The notes beneath the pieces are model-generated. The model was not told where the DNA came from, did not search any database, and worked only from the letters and a program-made list of their open reading frames with translations. 64,000 nucleotides of DNA from NCBI GenBank assembly GCA_014871385.1, contig CM026430.1:3513040-3577039 (forward strand), given 5' to 3'. This stretch comes from Ceratodon purpureus (Eukaryota > Streptophyta > Bryopsida > Pseudoditrichales > Ditrichaceae). Shown in pieces: positions 36,501-49,300 of the stretch; the stretch's first letter is position 1, and each line of letters opens with the position of its first letter. Both the position numbers and the translations under genes were made by a program.

Positions 36501-38008
36501 ATATTTGGAAAAAATTAAGTGAAGAACACTTGTTTTAGTACTGAGCACTCCAACCCTTAGCTGTTGAAGAATCCATTAGTGAATACCTGTGTGAAAATGC
36601 CCTTTGCCTTCGAGATCTTCAAACGGCTAGCAATCTCAGAAGGTGCAAAACTGTCAGCTATTGACACCACCGCACACCCAGCAAGGACAATGGCCAAGTA
36701 GATAACTACTGCATGCACGTTCATGGGCATGTTTATAGCAATGGCATCTCCCTTTCTGAAACCTGCTCCTTCCAAAGCATTTGCAACTCGGCTGCAGATT
36801 AAGAAAAAAAAACAAACTTAATTACGTGCAAGACCGCTGAAAAACTTTCTCCGTGCTTTGATATGATAATTTAAAAGAAACAGTGCTTGATCAAATAGAT
36901 CTATATTGCGTCTAACCTCAAACGTCGAAGAAACCAATACACTGCATTAATCTAGACATCCAGTTCCATGAATATGTCCATTCACTGATAATGATTCATC
37001 CACAAAAATCTTGAAAAACTCACCAGACCCGTTCTCGAAGCTCTGCCATTGTTAGGCGACTGATTGGAGAATCATCCTGACCCTCATCTCTCCACATAAT
37101 CGCTGCATCTTGAGCTCTTTCTTTGCTATCAAGCAGAAGGCAGCACTCAGCAGCATTCAAAACTGCCCCTGGCAACCACCTTCCCCCAGGACAAGGCTCA
37201 CCAAGAAACTTGGTTTGATCCAGCTTCAGTATACATGAGGGACGTTCCTGAAACTTCAGACTGAGCTCGTCCAAAACAATATTCCAATAGACCTACACAC
37301 AGGTGCCGGTAACTCTCAGTCTCCGAACCTAAAAGGAGTTCAGTAGAATTCTATCTCTGCAAATATCATCATTGGTCATATTTTGCAGAACGAAATAAAA
37401 TCACATGCTACCTCAGGATTGTCCACAGACAATTCGTAGAACTCCTTGAAGCTTGCAACTGGATCTTTGTAAGAGACAAGGATCTCCTCACCGCGTGCAG
37501 TCAATACGCGACCAATATTGGTCTGCTTCGCCTCCTCCCTACATCACAGCGCAATTAATCTTTACCCCACATCCTTGAGACTACAACATAAATGTAACAA
37601 GAAAATGGATAACCAGAATTAGACAAGACAATTGAAATAGGCCGGCGTCGACAGCCATGATCACTCAAATCTAGGTCCAAGGGTTTTGAACTACAGAACA
37701 GTCACAAGGCCTTACAATGCAGGAGTCCATGCAGGAGGAGGCCCGAGCAACTCGCTATTCCAATTCCTGTAAGTAGAGTGATACAGCAGCCGATGCAGTG
37801 CATGCGGATGCACAGGCAACAGCACCTCATGCGATATCTTATTCCACAAACTCCCCGCACCCTGAGTACTCCGAACGATCCTCACCAAGCCCTTACAAAT
37901 CTCTACAGCTTTCGAATGTGAAACGCCTGTGTCCTCGATATCCGCCGCTGTGAGCTCCTGTAAAACCTTCTCCCCATACTTCGCCATAGCCAATCCTCCT
38001 AGTACCAT
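33509..38008 (-). CDS. AAE18: Peroxisomal acyl-activating enzyme, AAE17/AAE18-like (acyl-CoA synthetase)
   Basis: This ATP-dependent acyl-CoA synthetase adenylates a carboxylic acid and transfers it to CoA. Fourteen exons fit in frame: 37716-38008, 37412-37538, 37024-37292, 36587-36791, 36422-36462, 36023-36151, 35808-35881, 35463-35683, 35206-35300, 34817-35033, 34443-34568, 34206-34304, 33705-33914 and 33509-33625. They encode about 740 residues (Arabidopsis homologues about 720-730). Motifs are the P-loop [36 protein letters not shown] and the C-terminal [10 protein letters not shown] with the catalytic Lys. The C-terminus SSL is a weak peroxisomal targeting signal type 1. The frame is open above 38008 but without ATG before a stop. 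Arabidopsis AAE18 is known to act on 2,4-DB; the natural substrate is unknown. Confidence 0.9.
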
Positions 38009-39244
38009 GCAGGAAGCATCAAAAACCTCGAAACCTCTCGCCAATCTCCAACACCTCCTCTCAACTTCACCAATTCTGAACCTCCAGCATCAATCCGTCA
38101 AAAATCCATCACTCTCTCTCTCTCTCACTCACCAATTCATGATCAAAAAACCTGTCGAAGGTGTCAAAACACGCCGCTCGAGAAAGTGAACAAAAGGTGT
38201 ACTAAAGCGACAGAATGTCAACAAATTCCGCGATTCGGTTCCTCAATAAGACGGCGAACAGGGAGCTAGACTCGCAATCATCAGAAGCTCACGAAACACA
38301 AAACCTGCGATCTCTGACTCCAACTCATCACCAAGTTAGCCTTAATTCGAAGCCTGAGTTGAAAAATTCTGTCTCTGAGAGGGGATCAAACGGAGACCGA
38401 GAGTAAACTACAGCGATTGAACTGGAGCGATTGAGCTCTCGTTCGGGGAGGAGTGAGCGATGGTGTGGGATGCGGGTCGGAGAGGGGGAGTTTTGGAGAG
38501 GGGAGGGAGGAAAATGGGGCGGAAATGATGGATTCTGGGCGGATTTGGGCGATTAGGGGCTCGTTGGAAAGAGGGGAGCGAGGGGAATTGAGAGGGGGCG
38601 TCGGCGATGGCGGATTTGGAGCTTGACGGGGATCCACGTAAGGAGATGGCGGAGGTTATCCCGCAGGAATTGCTGTCTCGTGATGGTTCGGTCGCACTCT
38701 CCGCATGGCTTTCATTGCGGGGCTTCGTTTGCGAGTATACCCGGAGGGTATGTCAGGGTATTGGAGGTGTGGAGGGTATATGCGGTTTTCGGCGGGTAGT
38801 GGTGGTGGGAGAGGGTATGTGGCGGGTAGTACCTTGTATCGACGGGTATCTGCGATGATATGAGATGGAGCGGTTATGAGGGGGGTGTGACGGATAGAGT
38901 TTTCAGACACTCTTTGGTTGAATGTGTAATTACGTTTCAAAGAAAAAGTAACACTAGGCAATCACCCAAAAGATACCCGAATAACAAGTGACTATTTAAA
39001 CGTGTCGGTACAAAAATGCTTGAAATTTCCGCCAGCACTTCACTGGGGTCAAAATTATGGACATTGAATGGTCTACACAAGAAGAATGATCCAGAGCAGA
39101 GTTGCATCTATTGCAAGCTGGCTACACTTCGTCTGATTCTGAAATGGAGAAAATGAGGCCAGTATCTGTAGCCTGCGGAAATCATGACTCAAACCCTTTC
39201 ATCAATCTGAACAAATTGGATTTCTAAATTGAAAGGCTAGGTTC
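38009..39244. other. Intergenic, with GGGTA-rich repeats
   Basis: This is the shared flank of the AAE 5' end and the SWI3A copy A 3' end. A CT microsatellite lies near 38110-38130. Between 38735 and 38852 the motif GGGTA(T) occurs seven times on the plus strand at irregular spacing. A GC-rich stretch at 38400-38700 probably contains the AAE promoter. Confidence 0.45.
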
Positions 39245-42200
39245 TCAACTAGGTGCCGGGTTTCCGTAAAGAGATTTCGCACTTGCTGTTTGAGCCTCAG
39301 CATAGCGAAGCCGGTCAGCGTACACCTGTTGTCGAGCTCGCTCCACCTCCAGACGTTCTTTTTCTAGCAGCATCTCCAACTCCTCAAAATGCTCTAACTT
39401 ATTGTACAGTTTCTTCATCTGCAAAACAACATGCTCAAATTGAATGCATATTCGTCTGATAATACTTCCTAAAAAGCACAACACAGAAGCACTATAGCTG
39501 TGTGGAAAAACTCAAGTTGGTAAAGAATTAATCTGACAGACAGTCCCCGACAATAACCTCGGCAAATTATTAGAATTAAGCAGATAGGCAGGAGTAATTT
39601 CACAAGCATGTAAGACCAAGAAAAACTACCTGGTTATCAATGACGCTGGCAACAAGATGCTCGATTTCCTGCTCCTCCTGATCAGCCAACAGCTTTGCAT
39701 TCGCGGCTGCCACGCCCAATGCTGTCGCCACACTGACCCGTGCTTGAGCAGCAGATGGCGATGCATCTTCTTCGGAGGGCCTCGATGCATCTGGTTCGTT
39801 CAGAGTTGAACTTGCTTCCTGAGTCAGGGGTTTCCCTGCAAAATTCACAAGGGTTTCCCACAGAAAATTTCAGCAACAATGCTGACGAACAGAAAATATG
39901 AAGCAAGCTAATGTCTCTGTCTGCATGGGTTCTGCTGAGAGAGGAAGAAGATTGCTCGGTACCTCCTCGTGAAGACCCCTCTCCATTAGATTGCAATGCA
40001 TCACTTGACTCCTCCACCAATCTGTAGAAGGTTCAATGACGTTAATGCACTGGCAACGACGATTTGCATAGCGGATAATATGGACCAAAATCAAGTAAAA
40101 AGAAAAAACAGCACCGCAGATAAAATCCAATGAAGAGGGAACAAAGTCACAGGCAAATACAAGAAACCATTAAAAAACAAAATATAGCTTCCTCTTAAAA
40201 CAAAAATGCTCACCAGGAATTCACCGCATTGCAACAAATCAAGTTCTACGCATAGAAACTACACAAAAGTGCCAAGACAGTAAAAATGGTTTGCAGCAGC
40301 TGCCGAAACAATCAGTCCAATAATACTCACATTTCATCCTCAACATTCCCTTTTCGTACACACTAGTCACGTACCTTTCAGCCCGACTTTGCATCGCTTG
40401 ACCTGCCTGCCTCTTCTGACCTGAGTGTGTCTTCGAGCTCTGCATGAATGGCAGCTCTGTAACCCCTGGCTCGTCCTCCGCGATTGCCACCACAGCCGCC
40501 CGTGCAGCGGCTGCTGCAACCCGTGGGCCCACCATGCCTGCAAGCAATGCCACCTGAATCCACACACTCACTCCATCAGCTCTGTCAAACCGCCGGGATT
40601 CAATCCCCACTATATACTGTACTCAAGGACACCCACAACCTCATTCCTACCACCTTCACTCATCACACACCAACTGTCACCTCGCCTTCCCCAACGAATT
40701 CACCACGTATCTGCACACCGATCAGCACCTTCTATCTCATGGCTACTTCGCCGAGCAATGCCATGGCTACAACTCAGTCACCTCTATCACACATCCCACT
40801 TCACCTCGCCGACTCCAACACCTCGCACCACACTCCACACCCTGCATTCTTACCTGGGCAAAAAGTGGATGGCTTGTGTCAGTAAATGGAGACACCAACT
40901 CCTGTGCACCGCCTGCATCCTCAGAACCACCTGCGTCCGGTGTCGCTTCAGTGGGACTCACGGAGGGAACTGCTCCATTCGCAACCGTGTGATTCCTCAA
41001 CACAGCTTCCTCGGTGGACCCACCAACTTGCCCTGCGTTCTTCGTCGGCGTCCCGCCAGCGCCAACAACTGGAGGTGTTGGCTCCTCGGGCTCAACACAG
41101 TAGCTGTCACCAAATGGCAATTGGATGAAATGATTCACGCACTCAAGCTTCGACCTCGTAGGCACATGTGCAGCAACCTGTGCCAAGAAGTAAACCACAG
41201 AACAGTTCCAAAACGGCACAATGAGGGACACTCGAGCCTGTATAAAAAGAACCAGAACTACATACAAACATGTTTAACAACAGAGACATGTACGTTCTCA
41301 CTTCACGAATGAATATGGCTTACGATATGTCGTTTAAAGGGAGCCAAATCTTCATGCTGCTTAAGCTTAGCTAGTAACGACAAAAAAAGAGGTAAGATGA
41401 ATTATTGGATGAGCTTGCGAGCTTAAGTGATAGCAACACGTCACAGTAAAGCCTTCCCCATCATGCAGAACTCTCAACAAATCACACTCGATAATAACCT
41501 TGCGCAAAATAGAACGAGTATTATGAGGGACGAATTTTTAAAAGAAACCGACCTGATTCCAGTTCTCTCCGAACCGACTCACAGCATCGAGAAGCAGCAA
41601 TGTCTCCTTGCTCGTCCACTCCTTGGCTGTAACAGTCGGGTCACTCCCTGAAACTTGCACAAGATCGCCTGCTGAAGTGCCCGCCGGAAGCTTGCCCTTC
41701 TTGACACAATCAAAGCAGAAACTAGATCCAGGTTGCTGGACACACAAATTCTATGCCGTCAGTACCGCTGACTGATCCAATAAAATTAACAAAACATAAA
41801 AGTGACTTCCTGTCGGAGCGTATACAATTCAGCGAAGGCGAAATTCGAAAAACTACCCTATAAGAAATGCTCGGATGCACTTATTCTTTTTACAATTCAT
41901 TAATTGATTAATTTTTGTAAATAATTATTTATTTTTAAAAAACAAGGAAAGCAGAAACAAACGACATTCACCACGGCACCAAGAAATTATAGGACAATTT
42001 GATCCTAAGGTTACGTTAACCTACAGCTAAAAATCAAATGGAACACACTGCATATTTAATCCTCAACTGCGGAGAGGTTGTTTCAGACTGACCTGTTTCT
42101 TGTAGTAACGCTGCTTCGAGCAATCCTTCTTACACAGGGAACAATGAAATTCCTCGTCCGGTTTCTTGAACCCCGCCGTAGCACCAGATCCCGGCTTCTT

Positions 42201-43686
42201 ACTTCCAGGTAAGTAGACATTTCCGTGGGTGGACAGGTTATTAACATGAGAAGCAGGCGTAGAGCGACCTGCCAAACAACAGCAAAATTTGGACCAATCA
42301 ATGTCAAGTCACTGATCAAGAAAGTAAAATCAAAAACGTCCAAAGTCCCAACACCTAACGCGATAAAAGCCTCGCTTCGAGATGAAGCCACAGGAAATCA
42401 TTCGATACGATACTAACCAAACATCAAGTACAACGATACAATGGAACTGTAACTCTCCAATCCATCCCCAGCCTGAGCCAGATTGAAAAACCATCAAAGC
42501 CAAATTCCTCAAAACAACAGGCAAATACCGAAAGTTCCTACAAAATAATAGACCCGGCTCAACAACTAGGCCAGCGTCCGCACATACTTCCCACACACCT
42601 GATGATTCGAATGTCGCTATCCCTGGTATCCTCGCACCGCTCGCCACCGGCATCCTCACCACGTTGATCCCGCTCGGAAACGAGTCCATCACGCTCACCA
42701 CAGGGCCCGCCCCCTCCGCCGCTCCTTGATCCCCTGCCACCTGCTGGTTGATCAGCCCCCAGTGCTCCAAAAACTCGAACACCCGGCTCAGCGAGTTCAC
42801 GTCCCCGATCACCATCCGCCGCACCTCCGCGAACGTCAGAGCCTGCTTCGGGTTCTCCCTGTACTTGTTTATGATGAAGTCCCTGTACTCCTTGTAGATC
42901 CGAGGCGTCTTCGCCGACGATCGCTTGTCGAAGAACTCGCTCATCGCCCGTCTCTCCAAAGGGTGGACCTTGTCCCACTGAAACCACGCTGCTCACAACA
43001 CCACACCACTCACATCATTCCCCTCTACAACTTCCAGCATCCCATAATTCACATCACCACAGCATGCATATTACAATCCCTCAGCGCCATAGTATTCCTT
43101 CACCGCAGAAGCTCAAATCAGGTTCAAGCCGCCATCACGCCAGCTGCCCCAACCAGCATTGACTCCCCCATTGCACAAAATTCATAAACTACTCATTCAC
43201 CACTACCACAAATACAACGTCAAAAATCTGCACGAATCAAGAAACAATCATATCCAGAAATCTGCCACCGCCAGAAAAGAAAACTATGCTCCTCCTCAGA
43301 CACGCTACTCATGCCTATCATCGACACAACACTCCACCATGGACCCATTGCCACTCACACGCACCTGCATAGCTCGGTATCCTGTACACCTCCACCGCAC
43401 CCGCTTCGCCCCGCGACGCACCCTCACCTGCTCCCGACGCATCCACGCCATCGCCACCACCTCCTGCGCTTTCTTGCCCGCTCCTCTCACCGCTCCCATC
43501 CCCCACGCCATTACTCCCGCCCTCCCCTGCCTTCGCCGCAACCTTCCCGCTCACACCACCCTCCGCACCCTCACTCCTCCCGCCCTGCCTGCGCTTCTTG
43601 CTCGGAGTCCCCCCGCCAGCATTCTCGTCCTCCCTCTCCCTCCTCACCCGCGACGACTCCGCCACCCCGCCCTCCTGGTCCACCAT
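39245..43686 (-). CDS. SWI3A: SWI3A-like subunit of SWI/SNF chromatin remodeller, copy A (670 aa)
   Basis: This is a core scaffold subunit of the plant SWI/SNF complex in the nucleus. Exons are 43365-43686, 42599-42988, 42093-42268, 41553-41735, 41177... down to 40854, then 40375-40553, 39963-40021, 39630-39835 and 39245-39418, all in frame. Exon 1 is Gly/Ser-rich with a PSKKRRQ nuclear signal. The SWIRM domain (about residues 100-192) has WFQWDKVHPLERRAMSEFF and TPRIYKEYRDFIINKYRENP, closest to SWI3A. A ZZ-type finger (CSLCKKDC...CFDCVKKG) follows, then SANT (KEWTSKETLLLLDAVSRFGENWNQVAAHV...) and a C-terminal Leu/Glu-rich coiled coil (about 570-665). The paralogue is 52945-57231; exon lengths are the same except for 3 nt in exon 1. 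A telo-box lies 291 bp upstream. Confidence 0.92.
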
Positions 43687-43976
43687 GCCGCCCTCCCACC
43701 CCGTCCTCCCCTCCGCCAATCACCCTCCCATCCGCGCACCACCAAATTGCCCCCTCATGGCTCAAACACCATCGCCCCGTCCCCCCTCACTCCCCGCCCC
43801 TCCCCGTCCGCCATTCCCCTCCCCTAGGGTTGCGTCCCGCGATCGCCAGCTCCGCCATCCAGCCCGCCAGTCCACGCTCCCTCCGCCCTCCCGACCTCCT
43901 CCACTGCGTCGCCCCCCCCGCCGGGCGTCCAATTCACGAAGCTCTGCATACGCCCCCCAGTCCAACCCCCGCGTTT

Positions 43977-43985
43977 AAACCCTAG
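43977..43985 (-). promoter_or_regulatory. Telo-box-like motif upstream of SWI3A copy A
   Basis: AAACCCTAG on the plus strand lies 291 bp upstream of the copy A start. The same motif is kept in the matching place upstream of copy B (52648-52656), so it was duplicated with the gene. Confidence 0.4.
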
Positions 43986-44070
43986 AGCGCCATGAGCCAT
44001 CGCCCGATTGCCTCCTTCGCATTGCAGTCGCGCTCTGCTCTTTCCTCTTTCGGGAGCCGAAATTGTATGA

Positions 44071-46043
44071 TGGCGGCGTGAAGGGTCGAGAGAGAGCATG
44101 AAAGTTAGTTGATTGATTGATAAGTGCATGGATTTCGATGCAGCTGCGAATCGGAGTTTCAATCATGGTTGATTGATCTGGTTCGCAAGCTGGCTGGACG
44201 CGTTTACGATGCTGCAGTCTTGTCTAATTCTCGGCTTGAGCGCCTGGGTATCAGCCGGGTTTTTGCGGTTATCCTGGATGTTTAGAGTTCGCGGGTATCA
44301 ATCGTTAATGTTGTGTTTGGTGAACGAGATTATAGGATGGAGTCGTGTGTTTGCGGAAGCGGACGTAAATTGAATATTGCATGCAAATTTGACACAGGGC
44401 GGAAATGGCAAGTGTTTCGGTGTGTGAACTGGGGATAGGCTTGTTCTCACTTGAAACCCTAATTTTGTGAATGCTCAACATGTTTCTCTACTCTCTCTCC
44501 TCTTTTTCTTGTTGTTACAGAGCTCAGACCAATCGCAAAAATGAAAAAATGAAAGTGTGTAGCCTTCCTTAGGCTGCTTTTATTTATTGCCTCAAGGGCG
44601 TTAATCCCAAAGCCCTCTAGAGGGATTCATTGTGACTTACTGTTTTACTCTACTTCAGTCTATGACGCCGGGGAGTTGCATGTCGGAGCTCCCAAGGTCG
44701 CACCTTTCTAGAACCTTTCTAAAACCTTTTTAATACTTGTCATATCACATGCAAGTCACACCACTTTTGACCTGCTCTATGCAATAACTCCACTTCTACA
44801 CTCCAATAGCGTCATAAATTTTTGGTTTAATTGTGGCATGGCTCTTGTACCACGTCATGTTTCATGTTTAATTCTACTTCATAAGATAACAGTTCCAAAA
44901 AATAATAATTTTGGAGCCTTTTTACTTGTTAAATGACTCAAAAGTTGCAAAAAAATTCCTTAAAGATTTGGCAAACATGTAGACATGAACAAATTATTCA
45001 AATTTTCTTGAAATGTATTGAGATGTATTATTTAAATGTTGAAAAGCTAAAGATCTAGCATCGAATAGAAAAAAGCCACAAAAAATAAAAGCATATATAG
45101 TTGTTATTTTTATAGTATCCATATGAGTTTTTGGCCAAATCCAAGTCTTGAATTTTGGCACTTTTGGCACTTTTGATATCAAAACATAATCATTATATAT
45201 ATTACTGTATCAAGGTATTTTTGCAAATACAAAGTACCATTAGCTTCTAAGTTGTTTGCACTTTAATAGCATTATTTTAATCATTTAAGTAAAAATAAAT
45301 TTTAAATGAAAATATTTTATAACTAAAGAAAATATAGGAACTCACATTGAGATATAAATATCATGAAAACATACAAAGAATTATATAAAAATGTTATAAT
45401 AGGTAAAATGAATTCTTCATTGACTAAATTAGTTTCATACATTTATTTCAGTGAGTGGTTTTGGCATTGTCATCAAAATTGAATATTGCAAAAAATTCAC
45501 ATTATGATAGAACAATCAAACTTTATATTTTATTTTATTTGATGATGCAATTCAAATTTTCATTTAATGGTTACTTAACCACATCTCATAGTTTCTCAAA
45601 TCTCTGCATGCAGAACAGTTACCAAAACATATTGATTTTTGTAATATCTTTTTTACATATTCAAATTTTCTTTTTAATTAAATATCATACACGAATATAT
45701 ACATCATCAAATAAGTGTGTTTATTCAAAATATATAATAATACAACTTTTTTTGCAAACATGATTTATGAATATATATTTTGAATAAACACTCTTATTTG
45801 ACAAGCTAATAATAAGATAAATGATAATTATAAATGTAGCGAGGTTTCAAACTTACTAACAATGTTGAATTGTCATAGTTATTTTGAGGTAAAAAATCAA
45901 TAAGGGATCTTATTTTACGTAAATAAATTTTAGATATTGGCCCAAAATATATTACCATCGTTTTTCTATTATTGTAATAAAACCAACTAAAATTCATTAT
46001 AAAGATTTTATAAAGCAAAAACAAATCTATTATACAATTGAGC
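44071..46043. other. AT-rich spacer of the inverted duplication, left part
   Basis: No gene is supported. The stretch holds an imperfect hairpin at 45707-45801. GGGTATC motifs occur near 44247-44300. Confidence 0.5.
45707..45801. repeat. 30-bp inverted repeat (hairpin)
   Basis: Arms 45707-45736 and 45772-45801 are complementary with one mismatch, around a 35-nt loop. It is AT-rich, and may be a MITE remnant or a chance structure in low-complexity DNA. Confidence 0.6.
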
Positions 46044-46338
46044 ATGGTTGTCTCACTTGACGGTTCCGTGGTGGAATCCGTCGAGGAGACAACTCACACC
46101 TTTAGCATGTGCCTTGGGGACCGCTACGGCAGTGGTGGCAGTGGTGGCGCGCAGGGTGCAGTTGCGAAGGGTTTGATGGAGAAAGAAGGCGACACATTCT
46201 TGCAGTGCTACCTGATCCGCCTCCACGCTTCGACATGCTTTGACATGGTGTGCTCCATGGACGCCGCCAATGCCACCGGCGGATTCGCCAAGCACCCACC
46301 TCGCCGCAAGGTCATCATCGACACGGATCCCGGCATTG
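46044..46338 (+). pseudogene. Orphan first exon of an inosine-uridine nucleoside hydrolase (URH-like)
   Basis: The frame from ATG 46044 (or ATG 46257) ends with PPRRKVIIDTDPGI and a GT donor in phase 1. KVIIDTDPGIDD is the calcium-binding N-terminal signature of nucleoside hydrolases, which split ribose from nucleosides; here the exon stops just before the two Asp, exactly where an intron would fall. No following exon (DDAMAI...) can be found in the next 6 kb, so the gene is truncated. The GC-rich exon sits alone in AT-rich spacer DNA between the SWI3A copies, consistent with a captured or broken fragment. Confidence 0.6.
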
Positions 46339-49300
46339 GTACGCCCGAATTTCGTCTCATGGTTGATGGGTTGGAGTTTGTTTTGATGGGTTTTGGTTTT
46401 CGTTTCTGGGTCTAGAGTGGTGGGATCCAGTTTCAGGAGTTCGTCGTGCCCATTTTGTGTTCGTTGCTGATCCAGAGCTGATCGCTGGAGGCCACAGGGC
46501 TGTGCCATCGGGTCGAGTCTCTCCCGGTTTCGGTTTCGGTGAGGCGAGTGGTAATTTGGATTTAGGAGCGTTGTGCTGGTGAGTAATTTCATTGGGGTTG
46601 TGGATTTCACTCGTGGCGTGAATCTGTGCCTGATTCTGGGGTTTTTCCTCCGTTGCCCACATTGTCGACGGGTTAGGATTTTGTAGCTCTGTTTGGGTTG
46701 GAAGCTGGGTGATGGGTCTGTTGAAAATTGAGTTTGAATCACTGATTTCCTGCAGGTGTGATTGGTGAAAGGTCAAATTTGCATGACCTTGTATGGAATG
46801 CTGTTCGGTGTTTTACTTTGAATCCTGTGTGATTTTATTGGGGTTGTGCCTTCGTCGAGAGGATTTGCTGATCCTGATTTTTTGATGGAGATTTTTTAGT
46901 CTGTGAATTTTCGTCCCTTGTGATATTCCAGATTTGGGTACCCTGCATGGTGAGTTATCATTTGGTTTTCGAAGTGAGCATAGTTATCGTCGCTTCAGAT
47001 TCTTTCGCTCTTAATTATGGTTTAAGGGTAGCATTATCAACCTGTAGACTCTCAATTGGACCAGCTGGTCATGTACCCGATTTGATGTGTTCTTTTCAAC
47101 CGCGTGGAGGGCGTAACGTTGGCAGTGGAAGCAATTCTGGAACTCTGCCTTTGCTTAGATACAAACTTCGAGTTCCTTTACACAGGGTTTCTTATTCAGC
47201 ATCCTTCCTCTGTATTGGAATGCAATGTTTTGATTTGTAGCTTGAGATAGCTTGAATATGCAGAGATGTGAATGCATTATTATATGATGCTTTGCTATAG
47301 CCAGAGATTGATTTAATTTAGTATCATCTGAAAAGGGGTGTTGATACATTATTCTATTGTAAACTTAAAGCAAGTGAAATATAAATATAAAACTTGGATT
47401 AATCCAAGTAAATTGAGTGTACAATTTGTTGATATGTGTGACTATTGGCTTTTGCTTTGAGAAGCAATCCTTCTTTGAGCTAGATTCCCCAAGCATATAG
47501 CAGGAGTAAATTTCTTTTTGAAAGCACTGTTGTGATGTAATATGTTGTTTGAATGACACAAATGAAGCCATATGAGGTGGCATACTTGAGCAAGGTTATT
47601 TTGTCATTGATGGAGAGATTGTGCAAACAAATGAATTTGACAAATTGAGGCTTGAAATTGGCCAACTTGGAAACTCTTATTGTGAACATAAGAGTGGTTT
47701 TCTTGAACTGAACGTTTTCATAATTGAACATTTTCATTTCTAAACACAGTTGAGTGATTATCTTATCTTTTGGGTATTTAGTTTTGGGTCCCACTATCTA
47801 CTACAATGAATGCTACTGAATGTTATGGCCATAGACAACCCAAGCTCAACGTGCTCAACGGCACGGGTCCCACTAGTCTATGTACATTTGACCATTATAA
47901 GCCAATTCCAAAAACATCTTATATGAAACTTAATTAATTAATTTTTTTAAAGCATGTGATTTTTTTTATTTCTTAAAAATTTATTTATATCTTGTTTAAA
48001 ACTCTTCAAACATTTCAATATACTTTTTGATAATCTTCTTATTATATGCCTTTTTATATCTTCACTCAATGCACATTATAAAGGCATTCAAAACATAATT
48101 TAAAAAAAATTATTAATCTTGAAAAATAAATTATTACTTAAAATTTATATATTTCTAAAATATGAAATTTGTAACTAAAACTATTTATCAAAGGGGGTGA
48201 TACATGCCCTGAGAAAAGGATACTTGGTTAACATCTTGTTACAATCGAGGATTTTTTTGTCGATGCCGAGGGTGCTGAAATGCGCTGTAGTAATATATCC
48301 TTGAAAAACATCCCAAAAAATGTTTGTCAAATTGCTCTCAGATCCTTATCGAATGCAAATAAGCCGCATATCTAAAACCAATGATGTTCACTTACAAAAA
48401 CAAAAAAACGTCTAGCATTGTTGTTTGCTTCCTGATCACGGTGTGTTTTAAGCTCGGTCATCATTTTGCGGCATGCTCAAAATTGATGACACAAAGCATA
48501 AGGTACTTTTGAATCACTTGGAAGAATAAAGAGATTTTGTCGATCAACTATGTGTGGAACATGGAGCAAAAGAATATATCTTTCTTATAAAAGTATAGAG
48601 TGAATGTATGAATTTTTTTATTGCAATGTTTTATAATTGAGTAAAAAATATAAAGAGACTCTAATTTTTTATATAATATAGATCATGTGCATAAAAATGT
48701 TATCTAATGTGTATTACATTTATACTGTAGAAATTAAATAAAATCATTGTAGTCAATCAATCACTATTTACACATACAACTCTAAATGAAACTTAATTTA
48801 TGTATCTATTCAAAATAGGTAACCTTTTTGGTAATTGAAAGACTTCTTATACATTGTCAAAAAAAATTCCATTGATTTTTATATATTTTTCAATACAATG
48901 TATTTCTATATTCTGTCAATTTGCATTCATAATTTCTTTTAAAAATCCTAGAAATTTTAGAAATAAAAACTATTTTTTTTTTCTTTAATTAAACATAAAA
49001 ATTCAAACTTGAAAACAATATAAATCTAAAAAGCTTTAGCACAGTATCAAAAATTTATATATATTTATCTATGTGTTCAATAAATGAACATTTTAACATA
49101 CGTTAATATTTCTAAATCGTATAATATTTTTACTTTAAAAATAAAATAAAAGATAAAATATATATCTATATTTTTAATTGAATTATTCTGTAAATTAATT
49201 GAAGAGAAAACTACTTTTTAATTGCAAAAATATTAGGTAGAAGAGATGTATGAATTCTTTTTACTATGTAGATTTACAAAGACTTCTAGAAGTGGTTACA

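Larger units (their letters stand above)
39245..44070 (-). repeat. Left arm of large inverted duplication
   Basis: This arm is matched in opposite orientation by 52550-57231. Similarity covers the whole SWI3A gene and about 380 bp of its 5' flank, then stops sharply. It is very high from the 5' flank to the start of intron 2 and again from exon 5 to exon 6, and clearly lower in exons 3-4 and 7-9. Confidence 0.85.

Noticed and set aside
43311..43985. Long Pro/Arg/Ser-rich open frames antisense to SWI3A exon 1 (also 52648-53341)
   Set aside because: They are GC-composition shadows of the true exon on the opposite strand, with low-complexity translations.
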